From NCBI RefSeq assembly GCF_050436995.1, contig NC_134756.1:7874001-7938000 (forward strand): a stretch of DNA of 64,000 nucleotides, written 5' to 3'. Shown here piece after piece: positions 14,824-25,822 of this stretch. The notes below the pieces were generated by a model that was not told where the DNA came from, made no database searches, and saw only the letters and a list, made by a program, of their open reading frames with translations. Each line of letters begins with the position of its first letter. Position 1 is the stretch's first letter. This DNA is from Anticarsia gemmatalis (lineage: Eukaryota > Arthropoda > Insecta > Lepidoptera > Erebidae). The translations under genes were made by a program, and so were the position numbers.

Positions 14824-17800
14824 TATTTTATAGAGTTTGTTATGGTTTTCATCCTCTATGAAACAAATACAATTTTAACTTCGTCAAATAACATTCCCAT
14901 TTTTATCTTAGTCTGACAATTCATCCTAACTACTAACTAGCTTTAATTCTCATAATCTGAGAGAGGCCTCTACAATTTGAGTCGCTTAAAATTGCAACGT
15001 GTCACGCAATTTCAACGGTCACACCAGGTGCCACCAATATCTAATGATACTTTATGTATGTTGTTTTAAAATAGGTGATATGTTGGTACCTATATATTGT
15101 GAAAATTTTATCATTACGGCCGGTTTCGCCTGTTCTATATAAAAATTGATGACAAGTGGAAAGGATTCTATCGGATAGTTTGCTCGATCTCTATTTAACC
15201 AGTAACTTTGAAAATAAAAAGGTTATACTTACAGGATAAACACTCAATACAACGGCTACATGGTTGATGTAGCCCCGATAGTGTCGCATGGCTGCTCGCA
15301 ACGTGATGAAGTAGAGTGTGAGTATTGAGATGAGCACCACCAGACCGCACCCCCAGAGTATCCATGCGTACGGGTTCAGAGCTGCAACAACATTATAATA
15401 TCAGTTCAGTGGTTTCAGAGATGAAATGAATCTCTATTAATAAGTAAAATTACGATATCATTTTGTTTTTTTAAATTGGTCATTAGTTTTCGCAGATCTA
15501 CAAATATTTATGCTTTTAAGTATAATGTTTTTAAGGGTTCATTTCTAGGCCATAAATCGATCTCATTCGACACTACTTGGTACCTATTTGTTTGAAATGT
15601 CCATTCAGACAAATTCTAAGTTCAGATTCAGGTCAATTTGATGTTAGCCAACAATAATCTTCTGAGAATTGGAAAAACTATACCTCTCATATAAAGTTTA
15701 AATTAAATTGACAGACATTTGCGTCCTCTAGAACTGTTTCTTATAAAAGCGTAATAAATAAATCTGACAATTTAATAAATTCTCGTAAATCTAGATAGGT
15801 ACCAATGATTTATTTATCACTGTTCCAACACGACTAAAGGCTATAACCATGACATTTGTCACGGAAACAAACACTTTAATCGATATTCACCTACTTAAAT
15901 GCAGTTTTATGAACGGTTGCACTTCGTAATTATTAGGTACAAGAGAATCAGATAATGTCTTTATAACACGTCGTGCATTGTATACACGAGCTAATAAAAC
16001 TACAATTAAAAAATATTTTATTGGTGATATAGACACAAACAGACCATAAAATAATAGACTCACGCACTAACGGAAGTATAGTAAATTAAAAGACTGGTCA
16101 ACTCCCGCGTATAGGTACCAATAAACCGGGATATATAACTGGATGTCCGCAGTTATTTTCCTGGCAGAATCTTTACACTATAAAAGTCCCGGTAAACAGC
16201 AAAGTTACTCCATGAACCTAGTTTCCCAAATCGACGCCTTATAGGGCAAAGCAATAAAACTAGCACCTTCCACACTTTTACCTCATCCATCCAAAAAGAA
16301 ATCGATAAACAAGGGATATTTATAAGTACTTGTGTGAATAGTTTGTCAAATTAAAAGCACGCTTTTCTAATAAATAATAATAAATATCATTGGACAACTC
16401 ACACACGGTCATTTGATTCCAAACTAAGCAGAGCTTGTACTATGGTAACCAAATAACTGATAAACATACTTATATATTTCTAAATACATACTTATATAGA
16501 TAAATTGACAACCAGGCTCAGAACAAATACTCGTGCTCATCACACAAAGATTTGTCCCGGGTGGGATTCGAACCCACCACACGCGGCGCTACGGTTGTTG
16601 CGGCGAGGTGACCGCTTAAACCACTGCGCCAAACGTGCAGTTACAATACTGGCGGTATTGCGTATATTACCATAAAATATGTTCGTAATAGTAGTTGTTA
16701 ATCAAAAACAGTTAGCTTAAGTAAACAATACATAATAAATAAATAAATAATACCTTTGTAATTGCTTACTACGTAGCGTACACATCGAGACATTTAATTT
16801 ACATATTACGGTGGTATGCGATAAACTGACGAGCTGTTTAAATGAGACAAATTATCGTAACATCGTTCGTAAATACACTTGAAAACTGATTGGCATGAGG
16901 TCCTTTCCGTATGACACTAATTGTAGTGCCTACTGAACAGCAGATATCTGAAATAAGTACCGTCGAGTACCCAGATATAATTTAAATGGATTTTTGTACT
17001 ACGTGCTTCATATAGGCATTCAAAACGTGACTACGTCTGATGCAAAAACTATTTATAGCAAAACTTGCTGTTAAAAGTTAAAAAGATTGAAAAAACTACA
17101 AGCCTCAGTGAAATACGTGTGGCGTGCAAAATCAGTTTGCCAGGATTTTTTTGTCATTGAACTTCTAGCAAGAGCAACTGGTACCTATTTAGGCTTCGCA
17201 TACACACCTGAATCAATACGAGGACAATAATACCTTAACAATTTAAATAAGATTTCTATAATGTTTGAAAATCATAAATTATACAATTCTGCAAATATTT
17301 CAAGGTTTACATATTTGTATTTAAAACAAATATCTTAACAAATAAGTGATACCTACTCCAACATTTAAGGCGCTAAGTAAATTCAATTGTATAATAAAAT
17401 TATTATTATAAAAATTACGTTTTGTCTGCAAATAATAATTAAGAAGTACCTACGATGTAACAACATTGTTTTTTATAGGTCATTTTAAAAGCTTACAATT
17501 TTACTAAGTCTTAAGAGGCATGTGTACTCTTTTTATGATAAAAATTGCGTTCATATCTACGTAAAATTATAATCTTAATTAATTTGCTTTGACGATATTT
17601 TTCAAACCAGTCCTATTAGCCAATGTTTATCCTAAGTTTTGGAACTTATAATTGTACTATACTATAGTAATTGTACTTATACTTATAATTTATAAAATAA
17701 AATATATAAGTATATATTTTTTTACTGAATTTATACTGAACTCAAAATTAAAACAATTTAAATAAAATTAATGCATAAAATAACAATTAAAACATTATCG

Positions 17801-20800
17801 CAGTCAAGTTTTACTGAAAAAATAGATAGTGCCTTGTTAGTTTTTCTCTTGTATCAGTTTAATTAAATTCATTCGATAAGCTCTCCGCTCCGTGTACATA
17901 TATTGTATAAAGGTACATCTGACTACATATTTAACTCCGATCAATAATATTACTTAGTTGTGTACAACAGACGTTACCTACAATAAATTTTGGATACCTA
18001 ACGTCGTTCCGTAAACCATTCCTCTTTCAATAACCTACCCTACCTTACTCTACATAATAATATCGTTTCATAAAGGTTGGGTAGCTTGAACACTCCCTAT
18101 CCGGGCAGATTTTCGTTTTTAAATAAGCTGTCGTTTCATGCCTAATGGCAACACCTGCCAAAAGCTATGAAAAGGAAATAAGACTCGATAAATTCTTAAT
18201 GGAAGTAAAGTACAATATCGAAATGAAAAGTCAACAGCATGTATCGCGTAATAGATACGTGTAATATAGCAAAGTTAATTTATTTTTAATTTTGAAATAT
18301 GTACCTACGTCAATAGATAAAGGTTATTGACCTGGAAATTTAACAACGAAAACTACTTCCTCCCATAAATGAGTAATTTATAGAAAATAATATATTTGTT
18401 CTCATTCTTTATCATAAAGAAATAATTGAAAAATACCAGTTCCATGTCGATATATATTAAAACCATGCGATCACATATTTATATTCAATAACTTTTACGT
18501 ACGTAAATAAATAATCCGTGGATATTCGTAATACACAAGTCATATAACATTATAACAGTAGGAAGAAACGGAAATGTAGTTTTCGCATGAACAGGTTAGC
18601 GTAAAATGCGTAATACATTCAACATTCACACAAAACGTTTACGGGCAGTGTGGGGAATGGCAGTAGGAAATGTGTCATGCCTTCAATTACTGTAAATATT
18701 ACGTCATTGTATGTACATTTTGGCCGAAATAAACGGTCCGAGGGTGCCCAAGGGATGGGGATGTTGCTTCTAATTGTAGTGTTCATACTAACGCTTATTT
18801 TATTGGGTTTAGTGGAATACAACAGTTAAATGGCAAGTAATTTGATAATAGTCTTTAATGAAGCCTTGTTTTTACACGCTATGTATTAATTAAAAAGATG
18901 GAAGACTAATTGTCACGATATTTTGAACTCAGATTTCTAGGATTTAGAATTATTTCTGGAAATTTGATAGAGACACGAACATTCGCACACTGTGGTTTAC
19001 TCAGTTGTAAATTAATTATCTGTGCTTTATGACGAAACACTTTAACGATGGAAACTGAATCAAATCTTGAATAAACCTCAAAAACTCTCTATGCGAATAC
19101 TCACATTGGAATTCATTGGGAAAATAATTTTAAATCACGTCGCCCTTCCAAACAAAATGGACGATGCCAAAATGCAAAACTTTAAAGGTAAGCAAGTAAA
19201 TTAATCCAAAAACGATAAAACCAGTACGCGTGATGTTATGACGGAAATCAACTCTCACGAACATGTCTTTGACACTGAAATTGTTCTCATTTTATAAGCT
19301 TTTATGAAAACGTAAGAACGACATATTTACAAAACATCCTTAGTATACTCTACTACTTATTCATATGGAGTTACACTACTGTATTTACTATTAGTAAACA
19401 TATACCAAATGTTATATCCTCTACAAAACATTAAGTAGTTTAAATTAATTTAATTTTGTTCTGTTACTTACAATCAGTTTCAACATCGAAATCCTAGCAT
19501 ACGTTGATTACTAATCTTCTTACGACCTTAAACTTAAATAATTCCAAATGTTTTATGGAAATTAGTTTTTCAAATATAATAATTTAGGTACATCTTTCCT
19601 TCCTAGCTCCCTTCCAAAGTAGACCCTAATAAAAGTCTAATTACACGTGCTACTTAAATATGATATTGACCTTGTTTAATTAGTACAATTGGATGAATTG
19701 AATCAAAGCTGTCCGTCTTCAGGGAATTCATCATTGGTAGACTACGCAATTAAACAATAAATGACACTTAACTATGTACTTTGTATTCCTGCCTCCGTAA
19801 TTGACAAATCTAAATATAACTATCTGCAAGTGGAGGCCAAATGCGTTGGTATACCAGGACTGGATAGGAGACATAAATAACCACAGACCGAAGATACACT
19901 ACTGCGGTTACGTGCAACCACCTATTGCGGCTTTTTTTATAAAAAAGAACTTCGGACAACGACTCTACTCTGTAAAGAGTGTGTAGTTTATGGAAGACTA
20001 GCTGACCCGCGCAACTTCGCTTGCGTCACATAAGAGAATGGTTCAAAATTTTCCCCGTTTTTGTAACATTTTTTACTGGTATTTTGCTCCTATTGGTCGT
20101 AGCGAGATGATATGTAGCCTATATATAGCCTTCCTCGATAAATAGGCTATCTAACAGTGAAAGAATTTTTCAAATCGGACCAATAGTTCCTGAGATTAGC
20201 GCGTTCAAACAAACAAACAAACAATATTAGTATAGATTAGTATAGATAAATAAGCAGCAACATTGCAAGCTTCTAGCTTCTTTGTGCAGGAATATTTGAG
20301 TGGCTTGTATGTTAAAAGAACTGTTTTACAAATTATACAATATTTCACGCCGTGAAGGTTATCGGAAGTTCGTAATTGCGCGTGAACATGAAATGAACCA
20401 ATCGTTTTTTAATGTATGCTTTCTCCCGAACACGACCGTAGAATGTAATACATATTATAAGTTACGGTAATTTTCTAGTTTTAGCATAACTAAGGTTAGC
20501 TGCACCGAGTCGTAAGTTGCTAACACGCAACATAATAACACGGATTAAGTTCCAACCGGCATAGGAAACTTTCACAAGTCGCGTGGGTAAACACACCGTA
20601 AATAGCCCGCCATTAATCACCATATCTCAAGGTTGCCATACAATTTCATTACATATTTCTGAAGACAATAAGAGGGTACTGTTTCATAACAAGCGGTTAC
20701 AACCTCGTGTTAGTAATCCATTAGCTCGAAATATGTTTATCAAGCAATTTGTACTAGCTGAATTTATTACGCTTAGGGGATAGGCAAAACAGCCATAAAG

Positions 20801-23800
20801 TTAATAACATGTTTTGTTTTGGGCAACAGGAGGCTGTTACGCGTTTTATATGAGTTCTCGTGAACCCTAAGTTTGATTTCAAAAGTTGGAGAAAACTCTG
20901 GAAAATGTAAATTTGAATACTAGTTTCTAATGTCGCAAAAAATAAGAGCCTGTAACACATTAAGCCCCTCCATAGATAGAGGGAAAAAGTTAATACATGT
21001 GTTATATTACCAATATGAGTGGCGTTTATAGCAATTTGAAGTATAGGTACATCGTTCATAAAAATTTCTCAATGATTTGATGAAGGAAGTAATAATGCTG
21101 ACGTAAGAAAGAAAGGAAAGTCATTACATACACGTGGCGTTAACATAAGCGATTATTACTATTGGTTAAGCTTAAGCAGACAGCAGAGAAAGACAAAAAT
21201 AATCTTATAACAAGATGAACGAATGATAGTGAGGCAAGGAAAGTTTGTAAGGATCGTACCAAGTTGCGTTCTTTGATCTCTGCCCACCCCCATGGGTTAA
21301 GGCGTTATATTATGTGTAATGTATAATTTGTACATTGTACTTACCTCTATTATTTCAGTAAAATATTTATTAACAAAATATAACTTTCTCAAGAGCAACT
21401 TTGTTCACATAAGTGGATACACGATTTAATTTGAAGATGAATCTTAAAAGTCTACCGGAATATTTACAACCTAGTCCTTGCGTTTCAAGTGCACTTAAAT
21501 GCCAATAATTATATCTAATGAAGTATTCAGAAGTATATTTCAGTAGAGAATTGTCATGAATCCTTATCTGATACGAACTGAAAATTGAAAAACGATTATT
21601 TACTTAGGTGTGAAAACAATGGTCAATGACTTTTAACACTGTGTTATTTATTTAGCAGAAAATAATTCTAGCAGCCGTCATAAAAAAAAAACAAACTATA
21701 ATGCCTCGCGAATAATTTAAAACAATAGGCATCTACGTAATTACAAAATGTTATCAATTTTAAATGTGTAGTGTGTAATTATGTACTTAGTCGGTATCTG
21801 CCCAAAAAGCTCAAGCCAAGCCCAGGTTTTGGTTTAGCCTTGCTCCACAAACGCTTTGTTTTAAAAGGTAGGGTTCTGTATAATTGTTGGCAGTCTCTAG
21901 TAAAATTAATCATACAAAATAAACATACTAAAAAACTTTAACAAGCGACACAGAAAACAAGTCTTTTGTCTTTTTATTTTTCACTGATTCTTTAGATTGG
22001 AAGGGCACTTGTTTGAATGTACAGAAAATAAATCGACGTAAACATAGGCAGGTAATTATATTCTACAAAAAGGTTTACTGTTTCCGAGTACATAGTTTTT
22101 GGAATTACCCATTGAAGCGATCAATACCATTTCTGCTTCAAACGGAAAGTACCGACAAAGATGCAACTACACAACAACTTATCTGTTTAATTTTAGTCGA
22201 AATATTCTCTTTGATATTTCTTGTATTTCAAAAGCGTCATTGTGTTTTCACTTTTTAAAATATTTGTTACTTTACGCAAATTCTCGGCTGCTAAGTAGAT
22301 AATACGCCTTTTGTTCTGTTCTGCAGTTCTTTGTCTTTCCGTTTTTTACACTTTCAGTTAGTGTGTAATATATTCTATTGCTCTATACATATATTTTACA
22401 TAGAGATTTACCGTCTAACAGTTTCTATTAGAAGTTTTATTATTGCAACTTATACTTTAAAACCTAATACTGACATAAATTTGTCTCCATGCTGCCATAG
22501 TAAAATAATATATTAATGAATAACAAATTGAACAATAAGTACGACTATAGGTGCAGTGTGCACTACTTTTATAACGTACGTATGTCTATAACATACGAAC
22601 AAGCTTTATGTAAAACAAGTAGGCTGAATGGTAGGTTACCTGTACATCAAGGACATAGGACGTTAAAAAAACAAAAAAAGAAACAAAACTGCACTCGGCT
22701 CGCAAAATGACACTTACTTTTATTTTATCTGTGGCCCGTTCAAATACAAGTTAATTACATTCGAGACAGATCTAGGTGCAGTAGGCACTATTTTTTAAAA
22801 AAGAATAATATCTCAAGCCTCAGGTAGTAATTATACTGGCCACAGAGAAACTATTTATCAGATAAATGTCGAACGTAAATTCCCTTGAACTTTTTTAGTT
22901 TGGACACCCTTAATGATTCAGGAAACATTGAATTATCTGCCGACAGGCACGAAGGAAGTTGTATTTGCATTCATATTTTATTTTATACTCAGTAACTACT
23001 GATGTTTTATTGCCTTTAACAAAGGGTTTTACCCTACGAATTAATATTATATTAATAATGCGAATTTTGTAAGAATGGTTTGATGTCTTTGTTACTCTTT
23101 CACGAATAAACTACTGAACGGATTTAAATAAAATTTGCAACACAGATAGTTTATAACCTAGATTAACACAGGACACTTTATCATGGGTAATCTTTTTACG
23201 TTGACGAAGTGGTGGGCGGAAGCTATAATTCATTGTTAATAGCTAAATATCAGCACTCTTATGCACTGGATAGTCGATCGATAGAAGATCGTTTTCTATT
23301 AAAATATATAACTATCGGGATTTGACATACCTACAAATTTTAATACTATGGCCATAGCTGCATAGTTCTATAAAACTCAATTCTTTCATCGTTACTGTTT
23401 CGAAGTGCATTGTTCTATTTATAAATACAACAATATTTATTAACTGTTTATTAAAGTACATATTACTTACGTTATCTAAATTAATTGCCAATAAATCATT
23501 AAGCTGCTGTGTCATGTATTTTTTTGTTATTCAATGCAAGGGGTGGATAACTTTTAAAGATATCCGTATTATTAATAAATGCAACAGATCCAATATGTAA
23601 ATATTGAAAACTTAAATTAGAATCTAATTTTAGCTTTCAATTATAAAAAGCTTAAATTAGATATTGGATCTTTTGTAAAGGTGTGCTATTTTTATCTTTA
23701 AGACTCCGAAAAGGTAAACCATAAATTAATTTTTTATGGATCCCAAATTAATTTAATTTGAAGACCCATCATGTTAATAACTTCAAGTAATATATCAATT

Positions 23801-25822
23801 ACGTATTAAACTTTGATTAATATCACACATGTAAATTAAATTTTCGAAGTAATTTGGTATCTTTTCGAATGTCTTACAACATAGGTGCCCAATGGAGGCA
23901 ATGCTATCCTCTAATGGGTGCTGGAGTACTTCTTTGGGTTCTACTTACAGGACCAAGGATAAATTTTATTTTATTAAAAAAAAATATAACCTATATAGGA
24001 GGTATATTTTTAAATTTTTTAAAGAGTCCACAAAAGTTTAGCTACTTTTTTTAGTCTACGGTATAAACCTATATAGGAGGTATATTTTTAAATTTTTTAA
24101 AGAGTCCACAAAAGTTTTGCGACTTTTTTTAGTCTACGGTATAATTGGGTGTCTGTAGGTTTTCACTAAATACCTATATTTTATCGTAACATCTATTATT
24201 TAATTATTTGAACTACCTATTAATTACCTAGCAGTTTAACACCACCACTTAAGGGGTGTTAACTTTTAAATCAATATGTTTCGCATATCAATGTTATTAC
24301 AATGTTTCTAAAGGTGACCTGTAATTGCTATCCAATAACTTAAATGTCAGATTCAATTAATACGCTTAAAAGGTTTATTTTATATCTGAAAAATAATATA
24401 ATAAAGAAAATATAAGTAGTTTTAACACAATCATACCGTAAATGGATCTGCCGTATAAGTGCATATTTTGTAATTGTTTAGTATAGATATGTAAAAAAGA
24501 TGAAATAGAATATTATTTCAATGATGTTTCATGCGTTCTATTAATTACCACGAAATCAATATCTTCATTTTCGCTTTTTTATTTCATGCGGAATCGAAAA
24601 CAACCCATGAAGACAATGACCAACCATAAAACGTCCAGTAGGCTTTAAAAGACCATAATTAAACTAAGTAGGAAGTATTCTTACTTGGATCATAAAATAT
24701 TTATTATTGTTGGAACCAATTGGATGCTATTATATGTAAAGCTACAAGAATCGAGTCACGAATCTTTTGTCTGGTGACGCTTAACAATCGAGATCCCACA
24801 ATCAATTATACATTTAAATGGTAATCAAACTTAGAACTAGGTAGAACTTAAAATACCACTGAAGACTTATAAATAACTTAGTTGTGCAAGACATGATCGA
24901 TGTAAAATTAAAAACGTTTGCCAAACATCCATATCCGCATCTCGCCAAATTCAAGCGTCTCTGGCAACACGCAGCATAATTTTCATACCATATATACTAT
25001 TAGCCCATGTATTTAAATATAATAGACCCTGATAGACAATCTTACTTATTTAAGTATATAGTCTAAATAATCAAAATAAAAATATACTGGGAAAAGAATA
25101 TGGAAATAGACCGATTAGTTATTAAGAGCTAAGCTGCCATTAGGGAATTGTTGTACCCAGGCACTTAAGATATATTTTGATAAGTTAACAGTGTATTAGA
25201 AGTAATTGGCATAATATTAAATATTGTATCTATAATACAAGTAGGTAAGTAGGCATAGAAAGAATTTTCGGAACAGTTCTTGGCGGCTAGTCAACTTTGA
25301 CAAGTTACTCTTGGGCAGCGTGACTTTGCTGGCCAAGTGTAACTATGTGGTATGCGGACCATTTCGTTTGTCCAGAATAATACTTACGTACATAACATAA
25401 CTATAATAAAATAGATAGATGCTTTAACTTTCGTCTTTGTTCCTACACACAAAAGGGTTTTAAATTATTTGAGACAAGCATAATTATTTTTTTGTCACAA
25501 AATATTAAATAAGTACCAATGTAATATAATGGTAAGGCTAAAACTCTCGTTAAAGCTGTCTATAATAAAAGCGAGTAACAATAAATTAAAGCTTCTCCGT
25601 AGCTTCGGTCTTGTTTCATATTTTACAATATGTTTTTGCATTTAATTAATAAAAGATAAAATTACCTGCGTAATAAGATGCGAAATCTGGATGATTGCTG
25701 TAACTATGGCACAACATTGTTGAGTTTATCGCATTATTGGTTTCGGGAGGCGATTTATCCGCACTTATGTGACGCGCGATCAAGACGCGCGACCCACTGC
25801 TTGCTTCGCTTAACAAATCCAT
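12..25822 (-). CDS. SLC51A: Organic solute transporter subunit alpha-like protein, 7 exons
   Basis: Membrane transporter of the OSTalpha/TMEM184 (Solute_trans_a) family; vertebrate OSTalpha with OSTbeta moves steroids and bile acids across the plasma membrane. Assembled exons, minus strand: 25822-25666, 15381-15233, 5704-5556, 2815-2729, 1416-1320, 1006-760, 226-12. All junctions are GT-AG and phases agree, giving 1101 nt and 366 aa (human OSTalpha is 340). Exon 1 gives a hydrophilic N-terminus ending near CHSYSNHPDF. Exons 2, 3, 5, 6 and 7 carry hydrophobic helices. Exon 4 carries the family cysteine cluster (CCCWPCC, residues 166-172), and exon 3 ends in the conserved AECGGVEQL stretch. The first codon of exon 7 is split, A|TG. 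The substrate in insects, and whether a beta subunit is needed, cannot be read from sequence. Introns 1 and 2 are about 10.3 and 9.5 kb and filled with repeats. Confidence 0.9.
513..572. repeat. Imperfect hairpin in OSTalpha intron 6
   Basis: TAGTGTAT-c-TTTATTTCTGCTTT is followed about 14 bases later by AAAGCAGAAATAAA-c-ATACACTA. This is a near-perfect inverted repeat of about 23 bases per arm, inside an intron. It is probably a short MITE remnant. No target duplication is evident. Confidence 0.6.
4079..4725. mobile_element. Inner foldback MITE with arms of about 206 bp
   Basis: The left arm (4079-4284) begins GGGCTTATTCCACTTTTCCC. The right arm (4519-4725) is its near-perfect reverse complement, ending GGGAAAAGTGGAATAAGCC. 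Direct repeats TTTAAAC flank it at 4072-4078 and 4726-4732, best read as a 7-bp target duplication. The core between the arms is a tandem array. No coding capacity is seen, so it is non-autonomous. The superfamily is not assigned; TTTAAAC contains TTAA, so a piggyBac-type target is an alternative. Confidence 0.8.
4271..4510. repeat. Four tandem copies of a unit of about 61 bp
   Basis: The string AACTTTCTT recurs at 4279, 4341, 4402 and 4463 (spacing 62, 61, 61). It is followed each time by CCTAATAAAGTCACAGATTG (CCTAGTAAAG in one copy). The array fills the core of the inner foldback element. There are no unique spacers, so it is not a CRISPR-type array. Confidence 0.85.
6085..6190. repeat. Degenerate interspersed-repeat fragment
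   Basis: The segment containing TGAAAGGGGTTAAGG and GGCTGACTTCACACAACC resembles, from memory, a common lepidopteran repeat with a TTGGCAGACTTCACACACC-type core. It is GC-richer than the surrounding intron and has no believable coding sequence. The identification is tentative. Confidence 0.35.
6617..6772. mobile_element. MITE with Tc1/mariner-like ends
   Basis: The left end TACAGCATGTCCCAAAACTC is inverted at the right end as GTTTTGGGACACCCTGTA. A second matching block, GCCGAAACGG against CCGTTTCGGC, lies further in. The dinucleotide TA borders both ends. Total length is about 156 bp with no coding capacity. TACAGGGTGTCCCAAAA-type termini with TA targets are typical of Tc1/mariner-type MITEs in insects. 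Confidence 0.65.
7113..7316 (+). mobile_element. tRNA-derived SINE, family A (3' hairpin)
   Basis: A tRNA-like head carries an A-box-like GGCACGGTGGTTAAAG and a B-box GGATTCGATCC. The body contains GTGGTCCACAAATAAT. The tail forms a hairpin, GTGTCGCGGG-gactttt-CCCGCGACAC (7270-7300 area), followed by AGCAAATCTTAGT. The same family occurs at 37125-37318 and 47868-48063. It lies in OSTalpha intron 2. Confidence 0.65.
8405..8640 (+). mobile_element. Degenerate tRNA-derived SINE or related repeat
   Basis: TGGCGCTTTCGATAG resembles an A box and GGTTCTATTCTCGGG a degenerate B box. They are followed by AAAGTGCTATTGG and GGCAATAGGCTCGCCTCC, strings I associate with a frequent lepidopteran repeat. 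No open reading frame of interest. It lies in OSTalpha intron 2. Confidence 0.5.
9289..9425 (-). mobile_element. Truncated Helitron-like element
   Basis: It shares TTTGCTCCTATTGGTC, AGTTCCTGAGATTAGCG, the AAAC run and TCTTCAGCTTTATAAT with the copy at 43444-43883. It ends in a decayed form of the TCTATACTAATATT terminus (minus orientation). The CTAG-bearing end is missing. Confidence 0.6.
10248..10365. mobile_element. Intact short MITE, same family as the outer element at 4006-4783
   Basis: The left end CCGGTTTCTGAG continues into TTTAGCGATAGTTTATCT and TTCAATAGCGTT. The right half repeats these inverted, ending in ACACCGGGGG. TAA flanks both sides (10245-10247 and 10366-10368). The loop, read in reverse, matches the loop of the 4006-4783 copy with a single TTTTAAC where that copy has two TTTAAAC. 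It therefore works as an empty-site relative. Confidence 0.8.
10620..10735. other. CpG-rich island in an AT-rich intron, identity unknown
   Basis: About 115 bases are much richer in CG dinucleotides than the flanks (GTCCGCGTGG, CGTCACCCGTCCGCGACCG, GAAACGCCGTC). Short open frames exist on both strands, but no splice sites in phase with OSTalpha were found. It could be the edge of an unrecognised transposon. Confidence 0.3.
10781..10815. repeat. Perfect 14-bp hairpin
   Basis: ATTTGAATAGCATA and TATGCTATTCAAAT are exact reverse complements separated by seven bases. It lies just right of the CpG-rich island and may be its terminus or an independent remnant. Confidence 0.6.
11053..11137. repeat. 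(GT)n-type microsatellite
   Basis: Alternating GT/GC steps merge into an uninterrupted GT run near 11115-11137. The apparent reading frame through it (Thr-His repeats on the minus strand) is a by-product of the repeat. Confidence 0.9.
12770..12992. mobile_element. 3' end of an RTE-like non-LTR retrotransposon
   Basis: It begins around GCCCGCCCGCGACTTCGTCC and runs through AAAATTTCATCGTAATCG and AACAAACATCCATACATACA to TTATAATATTAGTAGGA. These are the recurring features of RTE-type 3' tails in moths. It abuts the left end of the piggyBac-like element at 13001. Family placement is from memory. Confidence 0.5.
13001..14294 (+). mobile_element. Decayed piggyBac-like element
   Basis: Terminal repeats CCTCCTGCCTAC (13001-13012) and GTAGGCAGGAGG (14283-14294) are exact inverted copies. 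The left end is preceded by TTAA (12997-13000), the piggyBac target. The right flank reads CTAT, so that copy of the target is mutated or the element was moved. Inside, a broken coding remnant at 13613-13865 resembles the acidic linker and C-terminal cysteine region of piggyBac-type transposases. GGACATAG and TAGGACAT strings recur near the right end. Confidence 0.6.
13613..13865 (+). pseudogene. piggyBac-type transposase C-terminal remnant
   Basis: The first frame (13613-13786) reads as an acidic stretch (DDYEEDDEYEEIE), then a basic segment with SRPKVAAHLPDH and KQSRCRR before a stop. A second segment from 13792 reads MCGYFCFTPNKNSFF. piggyBac-derived transposases end in a cysteine-rich domain often reading CxxC...LCFTP. 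Two of the expected cysteine pairs are incomplete and the frame is interrupted, so this cannot make a working transposase. The catalytic DDE part is absent. Confidence 0.5.
14590..14820 (+). pseudogene. LINE reverse-transcriptase C-terminal fragment (RTE-like)
   Basis: Broken plus-strand frames give RLRGRPKTFWI, LQRDMKA and DDLKDRAKWKK, then a GTSSQEE-like end. This matches the usual tail of RTE-type polyproteins (RGRPxTRWxD ... RDMK ... DRAKWR). Stop codons interrupt it. It runs directly into a (GA)n tract, so it is a 5'-truncated, dead insertion. It lies in OSTalpha intron 2. Confidence 0.6.
14793..14819. repeat. (GA)n microsatellite
   Basis: About 13 uninterrupted GA units directly follow the LINE fragment and probably form its 3' tail. 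Confidence 0.9.
16382..16641 (-). mobile_element. tRNA-derived SINE, family B, copy 1
   Basis: Read on the minus strand it starts with a tRNA-like head: GTTTGGCGCAGTGG (A box) and GGGTTCGAATCCCACC (B box). The body contains TGTGATGAGCACGAG and TTATTTGGTTACCATAGTAC. The 3' end is GAGTTGTCCAATGATATTTA. It is about 260 bp and well preserved, and its sister lies at 40951-41208. It is in OSTalpha intron 1. Confidence 0.8.
19998..20236 (-). mobile_element. Helitron-like non-autonomous element
   Basis: On the minus strand it starts TCTATACTAATATT and ends GTTGCGCGGGTCAGCTAG, followed by T. This is the TC...CTAG layout inserted between A and T that Helitrons use. A GC-rich hairpin-like segment (GCAAGCGAAGTTGCGC) precedes the end. 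Internal strings TTCCTGAGATTAGCGCG and GATTTGAAAAATTCTTTCAC match the copies at 9289 and 43444. A short duplication of the terminus follows (to about 20246). It resembles Lep1-type Helitrons of moths. Confidence 0.75.
21225..21330 (+). pseudogene. Possible LINE ORF2 tail scrap
   Basis: One frame reads ARKVCKDRTKLRSLISAHP, reminiscent of the DRxKWRSLI segment near the end of some non-LTR retrotransposon polyproteins. It is very short and the flanks show no further homology, so the call is weak. Confidence 0.3.
23586..23671. repeat. Inverted repeat of about 86 bp
   Basis: AGATCCAATAT at the left is inverted as ATATTGGATCT at the right. Between them lie two copies of CTTAAATTAGA with a palindromic partner CTAATTTTAG. 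It looks like a small MITE remnant; target duplication not evident. Confidence 0.5.
23989..24144. repeat. Tandem duplication, two units of 78 bp
   Basis: The unit beginning CCTATATAGGAGGTATATTT and ending AGTCTACGGTATAA occurs twice in direct succession (starts at 23990 and 24068). Only one or two base differences are seen (AGTTTAGCTAC versus AGTTTTGCGAC), which suggests a recent duplication. Confidence 0.9.

Larger units (their letters stand above)
16700..25665. other. Remainder of OSTalpha intron 1
   Basis: A long AT-rich stretch with no believable exon on either strand. Recognisable items are the Helitron at 19998-20236, a possible LINE scrap near 21225-21330, an inverted repeat at 23586-23671 and a 78-bp duplication at 23989-24144. 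Otherwise I see nothing in it. Confidence 0.5.

Noticed and set aside
18619..18822. Minus-strand open frame of 67 codons in a slightly GC-richer patch
   Set aside because: No splice sites in a useful phase, no domain, and it does not fit the OSTalpha phases.
20754..21059. Minus-strand open frame of 101 codons
   Set aside because: Long by chance in AT-rich DNA; composition is not coding-like and no family features were seen.
22013..22710. Run of small plus-strand open frames
   Set aside because: Overlapping frames of low complexity with no splice signals or recognisable protein segments.
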